Counted from the stretch's first letter, positions 16,074 through 25,200 are shown. The stretch is DNA of 64,000 nt from Kitasatospora papulosa (GCF_000717245.1 NZ_JNYQ01000012.1:124001-188000), one strand, 5' to 3'. Program-made: numbers and translations. Notes: generated by a model from the letters alone, not told the origin.

Positions 16074-17363
16074 TCAGGAGCCGGCCGGTGTCCCGGCCAG
16101 CGCGGCCGCCGGATCGTCCTCCGCCGGCCCGGCCGGCGTCCAGCGGCCGTGCTCCTTGACGAACGGCCACCACCGCCCGTCCCGCCCGTACCGCAGTTGC
16201 GCACCGGACCCGATCACGGTCCAGCGGTTGTCGGTGCCGCGCAGCCGCGGCCCCTCCCCGTCCTCCCACGCGGCGGCCAGCTGAGCCCTGGCCCGGGCGA
16301 GTTCGGCGGGGCCGGGCCGCCACTCCTCGTCGCACACCTCCAGCGCCGCCGTCCCGCCGTACCGCCAGGCCCGCACAGCGATGTCGAGGCCCGCCGGTGT
16401 ACGTCCGGCGGCCGCCGCGAGGCGCGCCGTGAGACGTGGGTCGGGCCGGCCGTCGGCAGTGAGCCGTACCGCGTCCTGCTCCGGCGTCAGCCCGGCTGCC
16501 GGCGGCTGCCGTTCGTGACCCACGGCCATGGCCTCGGCCAGCATCGCGTACGCGCGTACGGCGCTGTCCGCCGCCAGGTACTCCAGGCCCGAGGCGTCGA
16601 CACCCGCAGCCGGGGTGGTCCCGGTGTCAAGCGACGGCGGAAGGCCTGGTTCCGTGGGCAGGGGCGGGGGAGAGGGCAACGGCGGCAGGATGTCCCGTGC
16701 CGCGTACGCCTCGTCGGCCCGTACCCCTCGCGGTGCCGGGCCGACGGCCTGATCCTCCGCCGCCTCGGCCCCCGGTACACGGACGGCACGTGCCGCGCTG
16801 CGTACCTGCAACTCGTCCAGCAGCCGTCGCTCGTCCCGGCCCCGCAGCAACAGCAGCACGAAGGGGTCCTGGTCGAGCAGCCGCGCCACCTGGTAGCACA
16901 GGGCACCCGAGTGCGGGCAGTGGTCCCACGCCCCGCAGCCGCACTCCGGCTCCAGGTCGCCTATCCCCGGGAGCAGATGGAGGCCCGCCGCGGCCGCGTC
17001 CTCCACCAGGTGCGGTGGCATCTCACGGTCGAGCAGGGCGGCGATGTGACCGGACCGTTCCGACGCCATGTCCAGGAATCGGTCCCACTCCTCCTCGCTC
17101 AGCTCCTGCAGCAGCACATCACTGCGGCAGGCCGTCGCATCGTGGTCCTGGACGACCGCCGTGAGCCGGCCGGGCCGGACGGACACCGCACCGACCCTGC
17201 CCCCGCGGGCCAGCCGCCGGCCCCTCTTGAGCTGCTGACCGTCGAGCGCCGTGTCCTCCAGCGCCTTCAGCCACGCCCGCCCCCACCAGGAGCAGGCGAA
17301 CCCGCGGCCCTGAGCGGGCGGAAGCGCGGCGAACGTACGCTCCGGCTCGTCACCCTTGTTCAT
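16074..17363 (-). CDS. SWIM zinc-finger protein
   Basis: The 429-residue protein has the SWIM motif CGCGAWDHCPH near residue 142 (CxC...CxH), preceded by an Arg/Trp-rich N-terminus (SWWGRAWLKALE, near 25) typical of this family. The rest has Pro/Ala-rich linkers and a C-terminal Trp-rich segment (DNRWTVIG, DGRWWPFVKEHGRWTP). SWIM fingers bind DNA or protein partners. The ATG overlaps the stop of the SNF2 helicase gene by four bases (ATGA), and this pairing is a recurrent actinobacterial arrangement. It probably partners the helicase in chromatin or repair work. Confidence 0.85.
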   Translation of the reverse strand: MNKGDEPERTFAALPPAQGRGFACSWWGRAWLKALEDTALDGQQLKRGRRLARGGRVGAVSVRPGRLTAVVQDHDATACRSDVLLQELSEEEWDRFLDMASERSGHIAALLDREMPPHLVEDAAAAGLHLLPGIGDLEPECGCGAWDHCPHSGALCYQVARLLDQDPFVLLLLRGRDERRLLDELQVRSAARAVRVPGAEAAEDQAVGPAPRGVRADEAYAARDILPPLPSPPPLPTEPGLPPSLDTGTTPAAGVDASGLEYLAADSAVRAYAMLAEAMAVGHERQPPAAGLTPEQDAVRLTADGRPDPRLTARLAAAAGRTPAGLDIAVRAWRYGGTAALEVCDEEWRPGPAELARARAQLAAAWEDGEGPRLRGTDNRWTVIGSGAQLRYGRDGRWWPFVKEHGRWTPAGPAEDDPAAALAGTPAGS

Positions 17364-20300
17364 CGTGCGCCCCCTCGTAGTTCGACCAGCTCGGCCAGTT
17401 CCGCGTCGCTCAACTCGGTCAGCGCCGCCTCGCCGCCTCCCAGCACCGCGTCCGCGAGCCCCTGCTTCCGGGCCAGCATGGCGGCGATCCGGTCCTCGAT
17501 GGTGCCCTCGGTGATGAGCCGGTGCACCTGGACCGGCCGGGTCTGGCCGATCCGGTACGCGCGGTCGGTGGCCTGGGCCTCCACCGCCGGGTTCCACCAG
17601 CGGTCGACGTGCACGACGTGTTCCGCCCGCGTCAGGTTGAGCCCGGTGCCCGCGGCTTTGAGGGACAGCAGGAACACCGGAACCCGGCCGGCCTGGAAAC
17701 GGTCGACCATGGCCTCCCGCTCGGCGACCGGGGTCCCGCCGTGCAGGAACTGCGTCGGAACACCCCGAGCCGCCAGATGCCGCTCCAGCAGGCGCGCCAT
17801 CTGCACGTACTGCGTGAACACCAGCACGCCGGCGCCCTCGGAGAGGATCGTGTCGAGCAGTTCGTCCAGCAGCTCCACCTTCCCCGACCGGTCCGCGATG
17901 CGCGGCTGTTCCTCCTTGAGGTACTGCGCCGGGTGGTTGCAGATCTGCTTGAGCGCCGTCATCAGCTTGACGATCAGCCCGCGCCGCGCGAAACCGTCGG
18001 CGCCGGAGATCTCGTCGAGCGTCTCGCGCACCACCGCCTCGTACAGACCGGCCTGTTCCGCGGTGAGCGAGACGGCCCGGTCGGTCTCCGTCTTCGGCGG
18101 GAGCTCCGGCGCGATGCCGGGGTCGGACTTGCGGCGCCGCAGGAGGAACGGGCGTACCAGCGAGGCGAGACGCTCGGCCGCGGCCGGATCGTTGCCGCTC
18201 TCCACCGCACTCGCCCAGCGGGTACGGAAGGTGCCGAGCCGTCCGAGGAGCCCCGGGGTCGTCCAGTCGAGGATCGCCCACAGCTCGGACAGGTTGTTCT
18301 CGACCGGGGTGCCGGTCAGGGCGACGCGGGCCCGCGCACCGATGGTGCGCAGCTGTCTCGCGGTCGCCGAATGAGGGTTCTTGACGTGCTGTGCCTCGTC
18401 GGCGACGACCATGCCCCAGGTCACCTCGGCCAGCCGTGCGGTGTCGAGACGCATGGTGCCGTACGTGGTGAGGACGAACTCGCCGTCCGCCAGGCCCTCC
18501 AGGGAACGCGAACCGCCGTGGAACCGGCGTACCGGTGTGCCCGGGGCGAATCTCTCGACCTCCCGCTGCCAGTTGCCCATGAGGGAGGCGGGGCACACCA
18601 CGAGCGTGGGTCCCGCAGCCGCTTCGATGGTCCGGCGGTGCAGATGGAGTGCGATCAGAGTGATCGTCTTCCCCAGTCCCATGTCGTCGGCGAGACAGCA
18701 TCCGAGCCCGAGCGACGTCATGGTGTGCAGCCAGTTCAGGCCGCGCAGCTGGTAGTCGCGCAGAGCCGCGTCCAGGGCCTCGGGCTGTCCGACCGCACGG
18801 AGGTCCCCGGACTCCGGGTCCGCGATACGCGCCCGCAGTTGTTCCAGCCAGCCCGTCGCGGCCACGTCCACCCTGCGGCCGTCGACCTCGGTAGACCCGG
18901 TGAGCACGGCGCCCAGGGCGTCGATGGGGGTGACCTTGCGGTCCCGGGACTCACGGGCGCGCCGCGCGTCCTCCGGGTCGATGAGCACCCACTGGTCGCG
19001 CAGCCTGACCAGTGGTCTGCCCGCCTCGGCCAGCCGGTCGAGCTCCTCCCGGCTCAGTTTCCGGTCACCGAGTGCGAACCACCAGTCGAAGGCCAGCAGT
19101 GCGTCGGCGGAGAGGAAGGACGGCGTGTCGGACTCGGTCCGGGCAGCGGTCGCGTCCTCGTCGTCCTGTGGGCCGATCACCGCCCGCGCGGTGAGTTTCC
19201 TCGCCAGCTCCTTGGGCCAGTGCACCTGGACGCCCGTCGCGGCGAGTGCCCTGGCCGCCGGGCCCAGCAGCTCCGCGATCTCGTCGTCCGCGGGCTCGAT
19301 CGCGTCCGGTACCGCGGCCGACAGAAGGGGCGTCAGCGGAGGCCAGGCGCGCGCGGCGCGACGCAGGGCGAGCAGGGCGTCCATGCGTGCGCGCGGGCCG
19401 AACGACGAGGCGGCCGGGGAGCGGTCGGCCCACACGTCCGCCGCGTCCGCGACCAGGGCCGGGTCCTGGATGCTGTGGATCTGCAGCACCGCGCGGAAGG
19501 AGGGGGCGCCCTCGGCATCCCCCTCACCCGCCGCAGCAGCGAGTCCCGAGACCTCGACGCGCAGCGAGAGACGCACCCCCGCATCGTGGCCGGCGGCCAC
19601 ATCGGCCGCCCACGTGCGCAGTCGGGGCAGCCGCTGCGCGCCCCGGGCGGCGAACGCCGGTGTGCCGGTGACGGCCGTGGCCGCGGGGGTGCGGGGCAGG
19701 CCGTCCGCCACCGCGTCGAGGAACGACCGCAGCAGCGACTCCGGATCGGGCAGCATCACAGGGCCGGCCGCCGCGTCGAGCGGGACTGCGTGGGCCTCCG
19801 GCGGCATGGACGCGGCCAGCACCCGGATCCGCTCGATGTCGTCCGCGGTCAGCGGGCCGGCACGCCAGGCATCGTGGTCCGCGGGGCTGAGCCCGGGCAG
19901 CAGCAGCCCCCGCGCGACGAGTTGGAGCGCGAGCAGCCCCGCCGCGCCCCAGAACGCCGTGGAGGGCGATGATCGCGCGCCGGTCCTGGCCCGTGTGAGG
20001 ACCGGCAGTGCCTCACTCACGGGCAGCAGCAACGCCGGTACCACGTAGGGGCGGACGTCACTCCCGACGATCGTCAGGTCCGTCCGGCCACCCGCGGCGC
20101 CGGGGGGACCCTCCCCTTCGTGGAGACGAATCCCCGGATGACCGGGAGGGGTGCTACCGTCCGCATTCCAGAACGCGATCAGGCCGGTACGGGCCGGATC
20201 CGCGGGGAGGAAGACTGCGGAGCAGCGGGACAGTTCGGAGATCTCGTCGAGCGTTTCCGCAGGGAGCCTGTGCACAGCGATGTCAGATTCCTCAAATTTG

Positions 20301-20371
20301 ACTAGTGAGCCCGGGGTCGCCGAGGGTACCCCACCCACGGCCCGTTCCGGGAGAAGCGCACAGTGACCCAC
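17360..20371 (-). CDS. SNF2/HepA-family DEAD/DEAH helicase
   Basis: The protein of about 1003 residues has a poorly conserved N-terminal half (acidic, Trp-containing, possibly SNF2_N-associated). A full SNF2 ATPase follows: Walker A DDMGLGKT, motif II ADEAQHVKNP, motif III LTGTPVENNLSELW, and C-terminal helicase motifs FTQYVQMARLLERHL, LSLKAAGTGLNLTRA and DRAYRIGQTRPVQVHRL. It would translocate on double-stranded DNA and remodel protein-DNA complexes. The start is uncertain: the GTG at 20371 is chosen to include the folded N-terminus, while further in-frame GTG codons lie downstream. It is coupled to the SWIM gene. Confidence 0.88.
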   Translation of the reverse strand: MGHCALLPERAVGGVPSATPGSLVKFEESDIAVHRLPAETLDEISELSRCSAVFLPADPARTGLIAFWNADGSTPPGHPGIRLHEGEGPPGAAGGRTDLTIVGSDVRPYVVPALLLPVSEALPVLTRARTGARSSPSTAFWGAAGLLALQLVARGLLLPGLSPADHDAWRAGPLTADDIERIRVLAASMPPEAHAVPLDAAAGPVMLPDPESLLRSFLDAVADGLPRTPAATAVTGTPAFAARGAQRLPRLRTWAADVAAGHDAGVRLSLRVEVSGLAAAAGEGDAEGAPSFRAVLQIHSIQDPALVADAADVWADRSPAASSFGPRARMDALLALRRAARAWPPLTPLLSAAVPDAIEPADDEIAELLGPAARALAATGVQVHWPKELARKLTARAVIGPQDDEDATAARTESDTPSFLSADALLAFDWWFALGDRKLSREELDRLAEAGRPLVRLRDQWVLIDPEDARRARESRDRKVTPIDALGAVLTGSTEVDGRRVDVAATGWLEQLRARIADPESGDLRAVGQPEALDAALRDYQLRGLNWLHTMTSLGLGCCLADDMGLGKTITLIALHLHRRTIEAAAGPTLVVCPASLMGNWQREVERFAPGTPVRRFHGGSRSLEGLADGEFVLTTYGTMRLDTARLAEVTWGMVVADEAQHVKNPHSATARQLRTIGARARVALTGTPVENNLSELWAILDWTTPGLLGRLGTFRTRWASAVESGNDPAAAERLASLVRPFLLRRRKSDPGIAPELPPKTETDRAVSLTAEQAGLYEAVVRETLDEISGADGFARRGLIVKLMTALKQICNHPAQYLKEEQPRIADRSGKVELLDELLDTILSEGAGVLVFTQYVQMARLLERHLAARGVPTQFLHGGTPVAEREAMVDRFQAGRVPVFLLSLKAAGTGLNLTRAEHVVHVDRWWNPAVEAQATDRAYRIGQTRPVQVHRLITEGTIEDRIAAMLARKQGLADAVLGGGEAALTELSDAELAELVELRGGAR

Positions 20372-20426
20372 CTCACTCGTTTCTGCCTTCTGAAGTCTGA
20401 GGTGCAGGTTCCACCACCACCGGACA

Positions 20427-20442
20427 CGGGGGATTTCCCCCG
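20427..20442. promoter_or_regulatory. 16-bp palindrome in divergent helicase/desaturase region
   Basis: CGGGGGATTTCCCCCG is symmetrical apart from its central TT (CGGGGGA-TT-TCCCCCG). It lies in the 162-base gap between the leftward helicase gene and the rightward desaturase gene, about 90 bases before the desaturase ATG. The position suits an operator, but no regulator can be named. Confidence 0.45.
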
Positions 20443-20533
20443 CACGGCCGGGGTGATGGCGCCATGGCTGCCGCAGGCCCGCCCTCCGTACGTTTGACGA
20501 GGTCAGCGCAGATGCCGAGGAACCGGAGACATC

Positions 20534-21598
20534 ATGCCCCAGGCGGTAACAGCAACCGTTGCGGAACACATACGCGACGGATCGGACGGCCCGGGGAGCG
20601 CCCAGGCTCCCGGGAGCGATTTCGCTCCGCTCCTCAAGGCGGTCCGGGGGCAGGGACTCCTGGAGCGGCGCACCGGCTGGTACGCCGCGGGCATCGCGGT
20701 CAACCTGGTCGCTCTCGGTGCCGTGATCACGGGCATGTTTCTCCTCGGCGACACCTGGTGGAACCTGCTGCTCGCGCTGCCGCTCGCCCTTCTCTGGACC
20801 CGCACCGCCTTCTACGGTCACGACGCGGGCCACGCCCAGATAACCGCCGGCCGCAAGGCCGGACGGGTCGTCGGACTCGTGCACGCCAATCTGCTCCTCG
20901 GTATGAACGAAGCCTGGTGGAACGACAAGCACGTACGCCACCACGCCAACCCGAACCACGTGGACAAGGACCCCGACGTCGGTGTCGGCGCCCTGGTGTG
21001 GACACAGAAGCAGGCCGCCCAGCGCGAGGGATTCGCCCGCTGGCTCACCCGCAACCAGGCGCGGCTGTTCTTCCCGATGCTGCTCCTCGAAGGCATCGCC
21101 CTCAAGATCTACGGCTTCCAGTTCCTCCGGCGGCAGCCCGCCCGTGAGCGCGCGCTCTCCGGCCTGCTCCTGACCGGCCACCTCGCCCTGTACGCCGCGC
21201 TCCTCCTGACCGTCATGTCGCCCGGGAAGGCCCTCGTCTTCGCCCTCGTGCACCACGCGCTGTTCGGACTTCACCTCGGCATGGCCTTCGCCCCGAACCA
21301 CAAGGGCATGGAGATGCCCGACCCCGACGGCGACCGCTGGGGGCATCTCCAGCGCCAGGTCCTCACCTCGCGCAACGTCCGGGGAGCCGTCCTCACCGAC
21401 TGGCTCCTCGGCGGTCTCAACTACCAGATCGAGCACCACCTCTTCCCCAGCATGCCCCGCCCCCACCTGCGTCTCGCCCAGCCCCTGGTGAAGGCCCACT
21501 GCGCGTCCATCGGGATGCCGTACGCCGAGACGGGGATCGTCGAGTCCTACCGACAGGCCCTGCGGCACATGCACGAGGTGGGCGAGCCGCTCCGGTAA
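20534..21598 (+). CDS. Acyl-lipid fatty acid desaturase
   Basis: The 354-residue membrane desaturase has three histidine boxes: HDAGH near 97, HVRHH near 135 and QIEHH near 297, which hold the di-iron centre. The third box beginning with Gln rather than His is typical of front-end or delta-5/6-like acyl-lipid desaturases. Four hydrophobic segments surround the boxes (about 50-90 and 210-250). It would insert double bonds into membrane fatty acids, probably for fluidity or cold adaptation. No ferredoxin gene is adjacent. The ATG at 20534 follows a GGAGAC site. Confidence 0.88.
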   Translation: MPQAVTATVAEHIRDGSDGPGSAQAPGSDFAPLLKAVRGQGLLERRTGWYAAGIAVNLVALGAVITGMFLLGDTWWNLLLALPLALLWTRTAFYGHDAGHAQITAGRKAGRVVGLVHANLLLGMNEAWWNDKHVRHHANPNHVDKDPDVGVGALVWTQKQAAQREGFARWLTRNQARLFFPMLLLEGIALKIYGFQFLRRQPARERALSGLLLTGHLALYAALLLTVMSPGKALVFALVHHALFGLHLGMAFAPNHKGMEMPDPDGDRWGHLQRQVLTSRNVRGAVLTDWLLGGLNYQIEHHLFPSMPRPHLRLAQPLVKAHCASIGMPYAETGIVESYRQALRHMHEVGEPLR

Positions 21599-21692
21599 CC
21601 CCCGCCGACTCGTGCCGCGCGGCCGGAACCGACAGGGGCGCGCGAGCGTTCACACATCAGGAGCGGCTCAGGCCGCGGAGGAGGCACGGATC

Positions 21693-21875
21693 ATGTCGAA
21701 CGGTGCAAAGATCGCCATCGGGGGAGTCGTCGCCGCGGTCGTCCTGATTCCGTTCATCGGTTTCTGGTGGTCGCTGCTGGTCCTCATCGGCGTACCCGTG
21801 GTCGGGTACCTGATGCTCGACCCGTCCCAGCGGCGCCGGCTCCGGAGGATCAGTCGCAAGGAGATAGGACGCTGA
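21693..21875 (+). CDS. Small two-helix membrane protein
   Basis: The 60-residue protein has two hydrophobic helices (about 6-24 and 26-44, IAIGGVVAAVVLIPFI and WSLLVLIGVPVVGYLML) and a basic tail (QRRRLRRISRKEIGR). The function is unknown. Its stop overlaps the CTG start proposed for the MOSC gene (CTGA), which suggests co-translation. A GAGGAGGC site lies shortly before the ATG. Confidence 0.65.
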   Translation: MSNGAKIAIGGVVAAVVLIPFIGFWWSLLVLIGVPVVGYLMLDPSQRRRLRRISRKEIGR

Positions 21876-22414
21876 ACAGCACGGTCGCCTCGGTGAGCAG
21901 CAATGACGTGTACTCCTTCACCAAGCCGAGCAGGGACAGCGTCACGCTCCTGGCCGGACTTGGTGTGGAGGGTGACGTCCACGCGGGAGTCACGGTGAAG
22001 CACCGCTCGCGTGTCGCCCAGGATCCGACGCAGCCCAACCTGCGCCAGGTCCACCTCATCCACCAGGAACTCTTCGCCGAGCTCAGGCAGGCCGGATTCG
22101 AGGTCTCCCCAGGGGACCTCGGGGAGAACATCACCACGGAGGGGATCGATCTTCTCGGCCTCCCCGTGGGCACCCTGCTCCACCTCGGGGACGAGGCCGT
22201 CGTCGAGGTGACCGGACTGAGGAATCCGTGTCTGCAGATCGACACCTTCCAGGCCGGGCTGCTCAAGCAGGTCGTCGGGCGCGCGGACGACGGCACCGTC
22301 GTGCGCAAGGCCGGGATCATGAGTGTCGCACGGACCGGCGGAGTGGTGCGGCCCGGTGACGTGATCAAGGCCGTTCTGCCGGTCGGGCCCCATCGTCGGC
22401 TGGAGCGTGTGTAG
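21872..22414 (+). CDS. MOSC domain protein
   Basis: The 180-residue MOSC-domain protein has VASVSSNDVYSFTKP near the start, LAGLGVEGDVHAG around 30, the QVHLIHQELF strand, and SPGDLGENITTEGIDL with GLRNPCLQID. The conserved cysteine in NPC would take part in Mo-cofactor sulfur handling. Such stand-alone proteins act on reactive or sulfur-containing substrates; the precise one is unknown. The likely start is CTG at 21872, since AAGGAG lies 8 bases before it and family members begin just before VSS. The GTG at 21893 is the fallback. Confidence 0.75.
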   Translation: MNSTVASVSSNDVYSFTKPSRDSVTLLAGLGVEGDVHAGVTVKHRSRVAQDPTQPNLRQVHLIHQELFAELRQAGFEVSPGDLGENITTEGIDLLGLPVGTLLHLGDEAVVEVTGLRNPCLQIDTFQAGLLKQVVGRADDGTVVRKAGIMSVARTGGVVRPGDVIKAVLPVGPHRRLERV

Positions 22415-22457
22415 TACCCACGATCCGTGCCGTCCCGGCCGTGCGCACCACACACGG

Positions 22458-23333
22458 TCAGGACGGACGGACCGCCAGCTCGTCGAGGGTCTTCAGCAGT
22501 TTCGGCAGCTCCGGGCCGCGGCCCACCGGAATGATCTCTCCCGGCTCCTCGTCCAGCAGCACGAAGGCGATGTCGTCGGTCCGGGCCACCAGGGACCAGC
22601 CCGGTCCGTCGACCCGCAGTGTGCGTGCCCCGCCCGGAGCGAACGCGGAGCGGATGCGGCCGGCCGGGGGCGGGGAGTCGATGTAGGCACCGGCCGCCTC
22701 GAGCGCCATCCGTACCCCGGGGTGCCGAGCCGGTCCGGCCGAGTCCGCCGGGCCTTCACCGGCCGGGCCGCCGTCGGTCCTCTCCCCGGCATCCGTCGCG
22801 TCGGACCGGCCGAACGCGGTCTCGTCGTCGATCCGGCCGCGCCAGGCCGACCACTGCAGGGCTATCTCGTCCGCCCCGAGGCGCCGCTGCGGAGGCCCCC
22901 ACACGTCCGTGTCCGGCGGTGTCAGCGGCGCCGGATCGTCGCCGTCCGGTCCGGGTGGCGGGTCGTGGGGCTCGGGGACCCCGGGTGCGGCCACCGCCAG
23001 CGCGAGCGGCCATCCGGGGAGCGCGCAGACCACGGAGCGGTCATCGGGAGAGAGGTCGTACTCCATCCCGCAGTCCCACGAGGCGATGGCGACCGCCACC
23101 AGCGAGACGTCCTCCACGACGACCGTCCACCGGGCGCCCCCGCTGTCCTGGCCGAGCACCAGGCCGTACCCCTCGGCGTACGGTTCGAGACCGAGCGCGC
23201 CGCACGCGGCCACGTAGTCGTCGCCGAGCACGCTGGGGAACTGCGCGGGAGTCAGCAGCACCGCGGTCAGCACGAACAGTGCGTCGTCGTCGGCGGCCGT
23301 CCCGTCCGTCCCAGCCACAGCACCCACCCTCAT
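22458..23333 (-). CDS. Conserved hypothetical protein
   Basis: The 291-residue soluble protein has two alpha/beta regions separated by a Pro/Asp/Gly-rich linker (about residues 118-150). The first part (about 20-115) contains DYVAACGALGLEPYAEGYGLVLGQD and CGMEYDLSPDDRSVVC. The second repeats short strands (ARTDDIAFVLLDEE). No enzyme motif is recognised. It is a single-gene unit between two convergent or divergent neighbours and looks like a streptomycete-specific conserved gene. Confidence 0.6.
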   Translation of the reverse strand: MRVGAVAGTDGTAADDDALFVLTAVLLTPAQFPSVLGDDYVAACGALGLEPYAEGYGLVLGQDSGGARWTVVVEDVSLVAVAIASWDCGMEYDLSPDDRSVVCALPGWPLALAVAAPGVPEPHDPPPGPDGDDPAPLTPPDTDVWGPPQRRLGADEIALQWSAWRGRIDDETAFGRSDATDAGERTDGGPAGEGPADSAGPARHPGVRMALEAAGAYIDSPPPAGRIRSAFAPGGARTLRVDGPGWSLVARTDDIAFVLLDEEPGEIIPVGRGPELPKLLKTLDELAVRPS

Positions 23334-23530
23334 CCCTCATTCCTTGTCGCTTGGTCCGTCGGCGCACCTTAACTACTCGGTAACCCTGGCGTCGAGGCCC
23401 TGACAAGCGATGACGGTCAGGGCACCCGGGGACGGCAGCCGACGGGGACGCGCGCCTCGGAGCCCCTCACACCGTGGTGCCGGCGCACCCGGCACCGTAG
23501 GGTTGTGGATCCGGACTACGAGGGGACAGC

Positions 23531-24448
23531 GTGGTGCAGCGGTACGAATGGCTCAAGGAGATCCAGCGCCTCGACCCGGAGCGGGACTTCCTCGAGATCT
23601 ACCGGCTCACCGTGACGTACGAGTTCCCCTGGGACATCACCCGCGCTCTCGAACTGGCCCTGTACCGCACCTACGCCGTCCCCAGCATCGGACGGCTCCT
23701 CGCGGAGACGGCCGAACTGACGGAACGTTCACAGAAGAGGTACGACGACACCGCACTTCTTCTCGACGCGGTCGTGGAGCACGGCTTCGACAGCGAGAGG
23801 GGCCGTACGGCCGTCCGGCGGATCAACCGGATGCACCGCAGCTACGACATCAGCAACGACGACATGCGTTATGTGCTCTGCACCTTCGTCGTCACCCCCA
23901 AGCGCTGGATCGACGCGTACGGCTGGCGCCGGCTTTCGGGCCACGAACTGCGTGCCTTCGCCGCCTACTACCGCACCCTCGGCGCACACATGGGCATCCA
24001 GGACGTCCCGCAGACGTACGAGGACTTCGAACGCCTCCTGGACGCCTACGAGGACGAGCACTTCGGGTGGGACCGGGGAGCGCGCGCCGTCTCCGACGCC
24101 ACCCTGGCGCTCATGGGCTCCTGGTATCCCCGCCCCCTCGCCCCGGTGGTGCGGAGAGCCAGTCTTGCCCTGCTCGACGACTCGCTGCTGCGCGCCTTCC
24201 GGTACGCACGGCCGGGTCCGCTCACCCGCGGGCTGACCCGCGGGCTGACCCGCGGGTCCCTGCGTCTGAGGGCCCGTGCCGTACGGCTCCTGCCGCCGCG
24301 CCAGAGCCCTCACTACGCCCGGCAGAACCCCGAGATCAAGGGCTACCCGCACGGGTACGAGCTGGCACGGCTCGGCACGTTCCCCACGCCGGGCGTGCGC
24401 GGCTGCCCGGTGCCGCACGGGCGGCCTCCCGAGGAACCGGCCGGGTGA
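23531..24448 (+). CDS. MpaB/DUF2236-family oxygenase-like protein
   Basis: The 305-residue helical protein carries the MpaB/DUF2236 signatures. INRMHRSYDISNDD (near 98-111) and YVLCTFVVTPKRWIDAYGWR (near 114-133) supply conserved His, Arg and aromatic residues around a putative haem. RRLSGHELRAFAAYYR follows. The family includes ER-bound MpaB' and latex-clearing protein relatives, which bind b-type haem and may be oxygenases. A 12-base unit encoding LTRG is repeated three times near residues 231-242. The start is GTG at 23531. The substrate is unknown. Confidence 0.7.
   Translation: MVQRYEWLKEIQRLDPERDFLEIYRLTVTYEFPWDITRALELALYRTYAVPSIGRLLAETAELTERSQKRYDDTALLLDAVVEHGFDSERGRTAVRRINRMHRSYDISNDDMRYVLCTFVVTPKRWIDAYGWRRLSGHELRAFAAYYRTLGAHMGIQDVPQTYEDFERLLDAYEDEHFGWDRGARAVSDATLALMGSWYPRPLAPVVRRASLALLDDSLLRAFRYARPGPLTRGLTRGLTRGSLRLRARAVRLLPPRQSPHYARQNPEIKGYPHGYELARLGTFPTPGVRGCPVPHGRPPEEPAG
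24221..24256 (+). repeat. Triple 12-bp tandem repeat (LTRG codons)
   Basis: CTCACCCGCGGG is followed by two copies of CTGACCCGCGGG, covering 24221-24256 in the oxygenase-like gene. It encodes Leu-Thr-Arg-Gly three times. Each unit contains the palindrome CCCGCGGG, so the stretch may fold and vary in copy number. Confidence 0.7.
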
Positions 24449-24482
24449 AGCAGCGGCCGGCCGCCGGGGCGGCAGCACCCGC

Positions 24483-25082
24483 TCAGCCCGTCCGCACGGC
24501 CAGTGCCAGGAAACGGCTGTCCTCGTCGGTGTAGGCGTCCAGCCGCCAGCCGGCGTCCGCCAGCAGCGGCGTGAGACGCGGCTCCGCCCTGAGATCGTCG
24601 TCCGACAGGGGCCGGCCGTGCCGTGCGGCCAGCGCGGCCCGCCCGATGGGGTGGAACAGGGCGAGCCGGCCGCCGGGACGCACCACGCGTGCCAGTTCCA
24701 CCAGCCCTCGCCCGGGGTGCGGGAGATGCGAGACGAGCCCGGCGGCGAGGACGGCGTCGGCAACCCCCGAAGGCAGCGGAAGCCGTGCGACATCCGACAG
24801 CAGCAGGGCGCCGCTCGCCTCTCTTCCCGCACGACGGGCGGCATCCAGCATCTCGCGCGTCAGGTCGACGCCGATCACCGTGCCCCCGGCGCCGACCGCC
24901 TCGCGCAGGGCCGGCAGCGCCCGTCCGGTTCCGCAGCCCGCGTCGATCGCCGTGTCGCCGGGCCGCAGGCCGAGCTCGCGGACGGCCGCCGCGTAGGCGG
25001 GGCCGTCGTCCGGGAAGCGCGTGTCCCAGCCCGCCGCCCGCGGGGCGAAGAAGTCCTGGACGTGTGAGTGGTCGTCGGCCAT
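24483..25082 (-). CDS. Class I SAM-dependent methyltransferase
   Basis: The 199-residue protein has motif I IDAGCGTGRALPAL near residue 46, an acidic end of strand 2 (GVDLTREML), and motif IV around SDVARLPLPSG with ARVVRPGGRLALFHP further on. It belongs to the UbiE/methyltransferase_11 group. The target molecule cannot be told. It stands alone, convergent with the MpaB-like gene. Confidence 0.8.
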   Translation of the reverse strand: MADDHSHVQDFFAPRAAGWDTRFPDDGPAYAAAVRELGLRPGDTAIDAGCGTGRALPALREAVGAGGTVIGVDLTREMLDAARRAGREASGALLLSDVARLPLPSGVADAVLAAGLVSHLPHPGRGLVELARVVRPGGRLALFHPIGRAALAARHGRPLSDDDLRAEPRLTPLLADAGWRLDAYTDEDSRFLALAVRTG

Positions 25083-25188
25083 GAGGACATGATCGCGCAG
25101 TCCCCGACCGAGCGGAACGGTGCGAAGCAGTGCACTCGTTCGAGCGGTGCCCGATCGTCCGGGGGCATCTCTCTGTCATATGTCAGCA

Positions 25189-25200
25189 CATTTCGAAATG
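25189..25200. promoter_or_regulatory. Perfect 12-bp palindrome upstream of MHYT gene
   Basis: CATTTCGAAATG is its own reverse complement and lies 44 bases before the MHYT gene ATG. Upstream, TGTCA is directly repeated around TA (TGTCATATGTCA, about 25174-25185). Such AT-richness in this DNA makes it a candidate operator or promoter element; the binding protein is unknown. Confidence 0.45.

Noticed and set aside
17522..19972. Plus-strand frame of about 816 codons opposite the SNF2 helicase
   Set aside because: It is antisense to conserved helicase motifs and shows only high-GC shadow composition.
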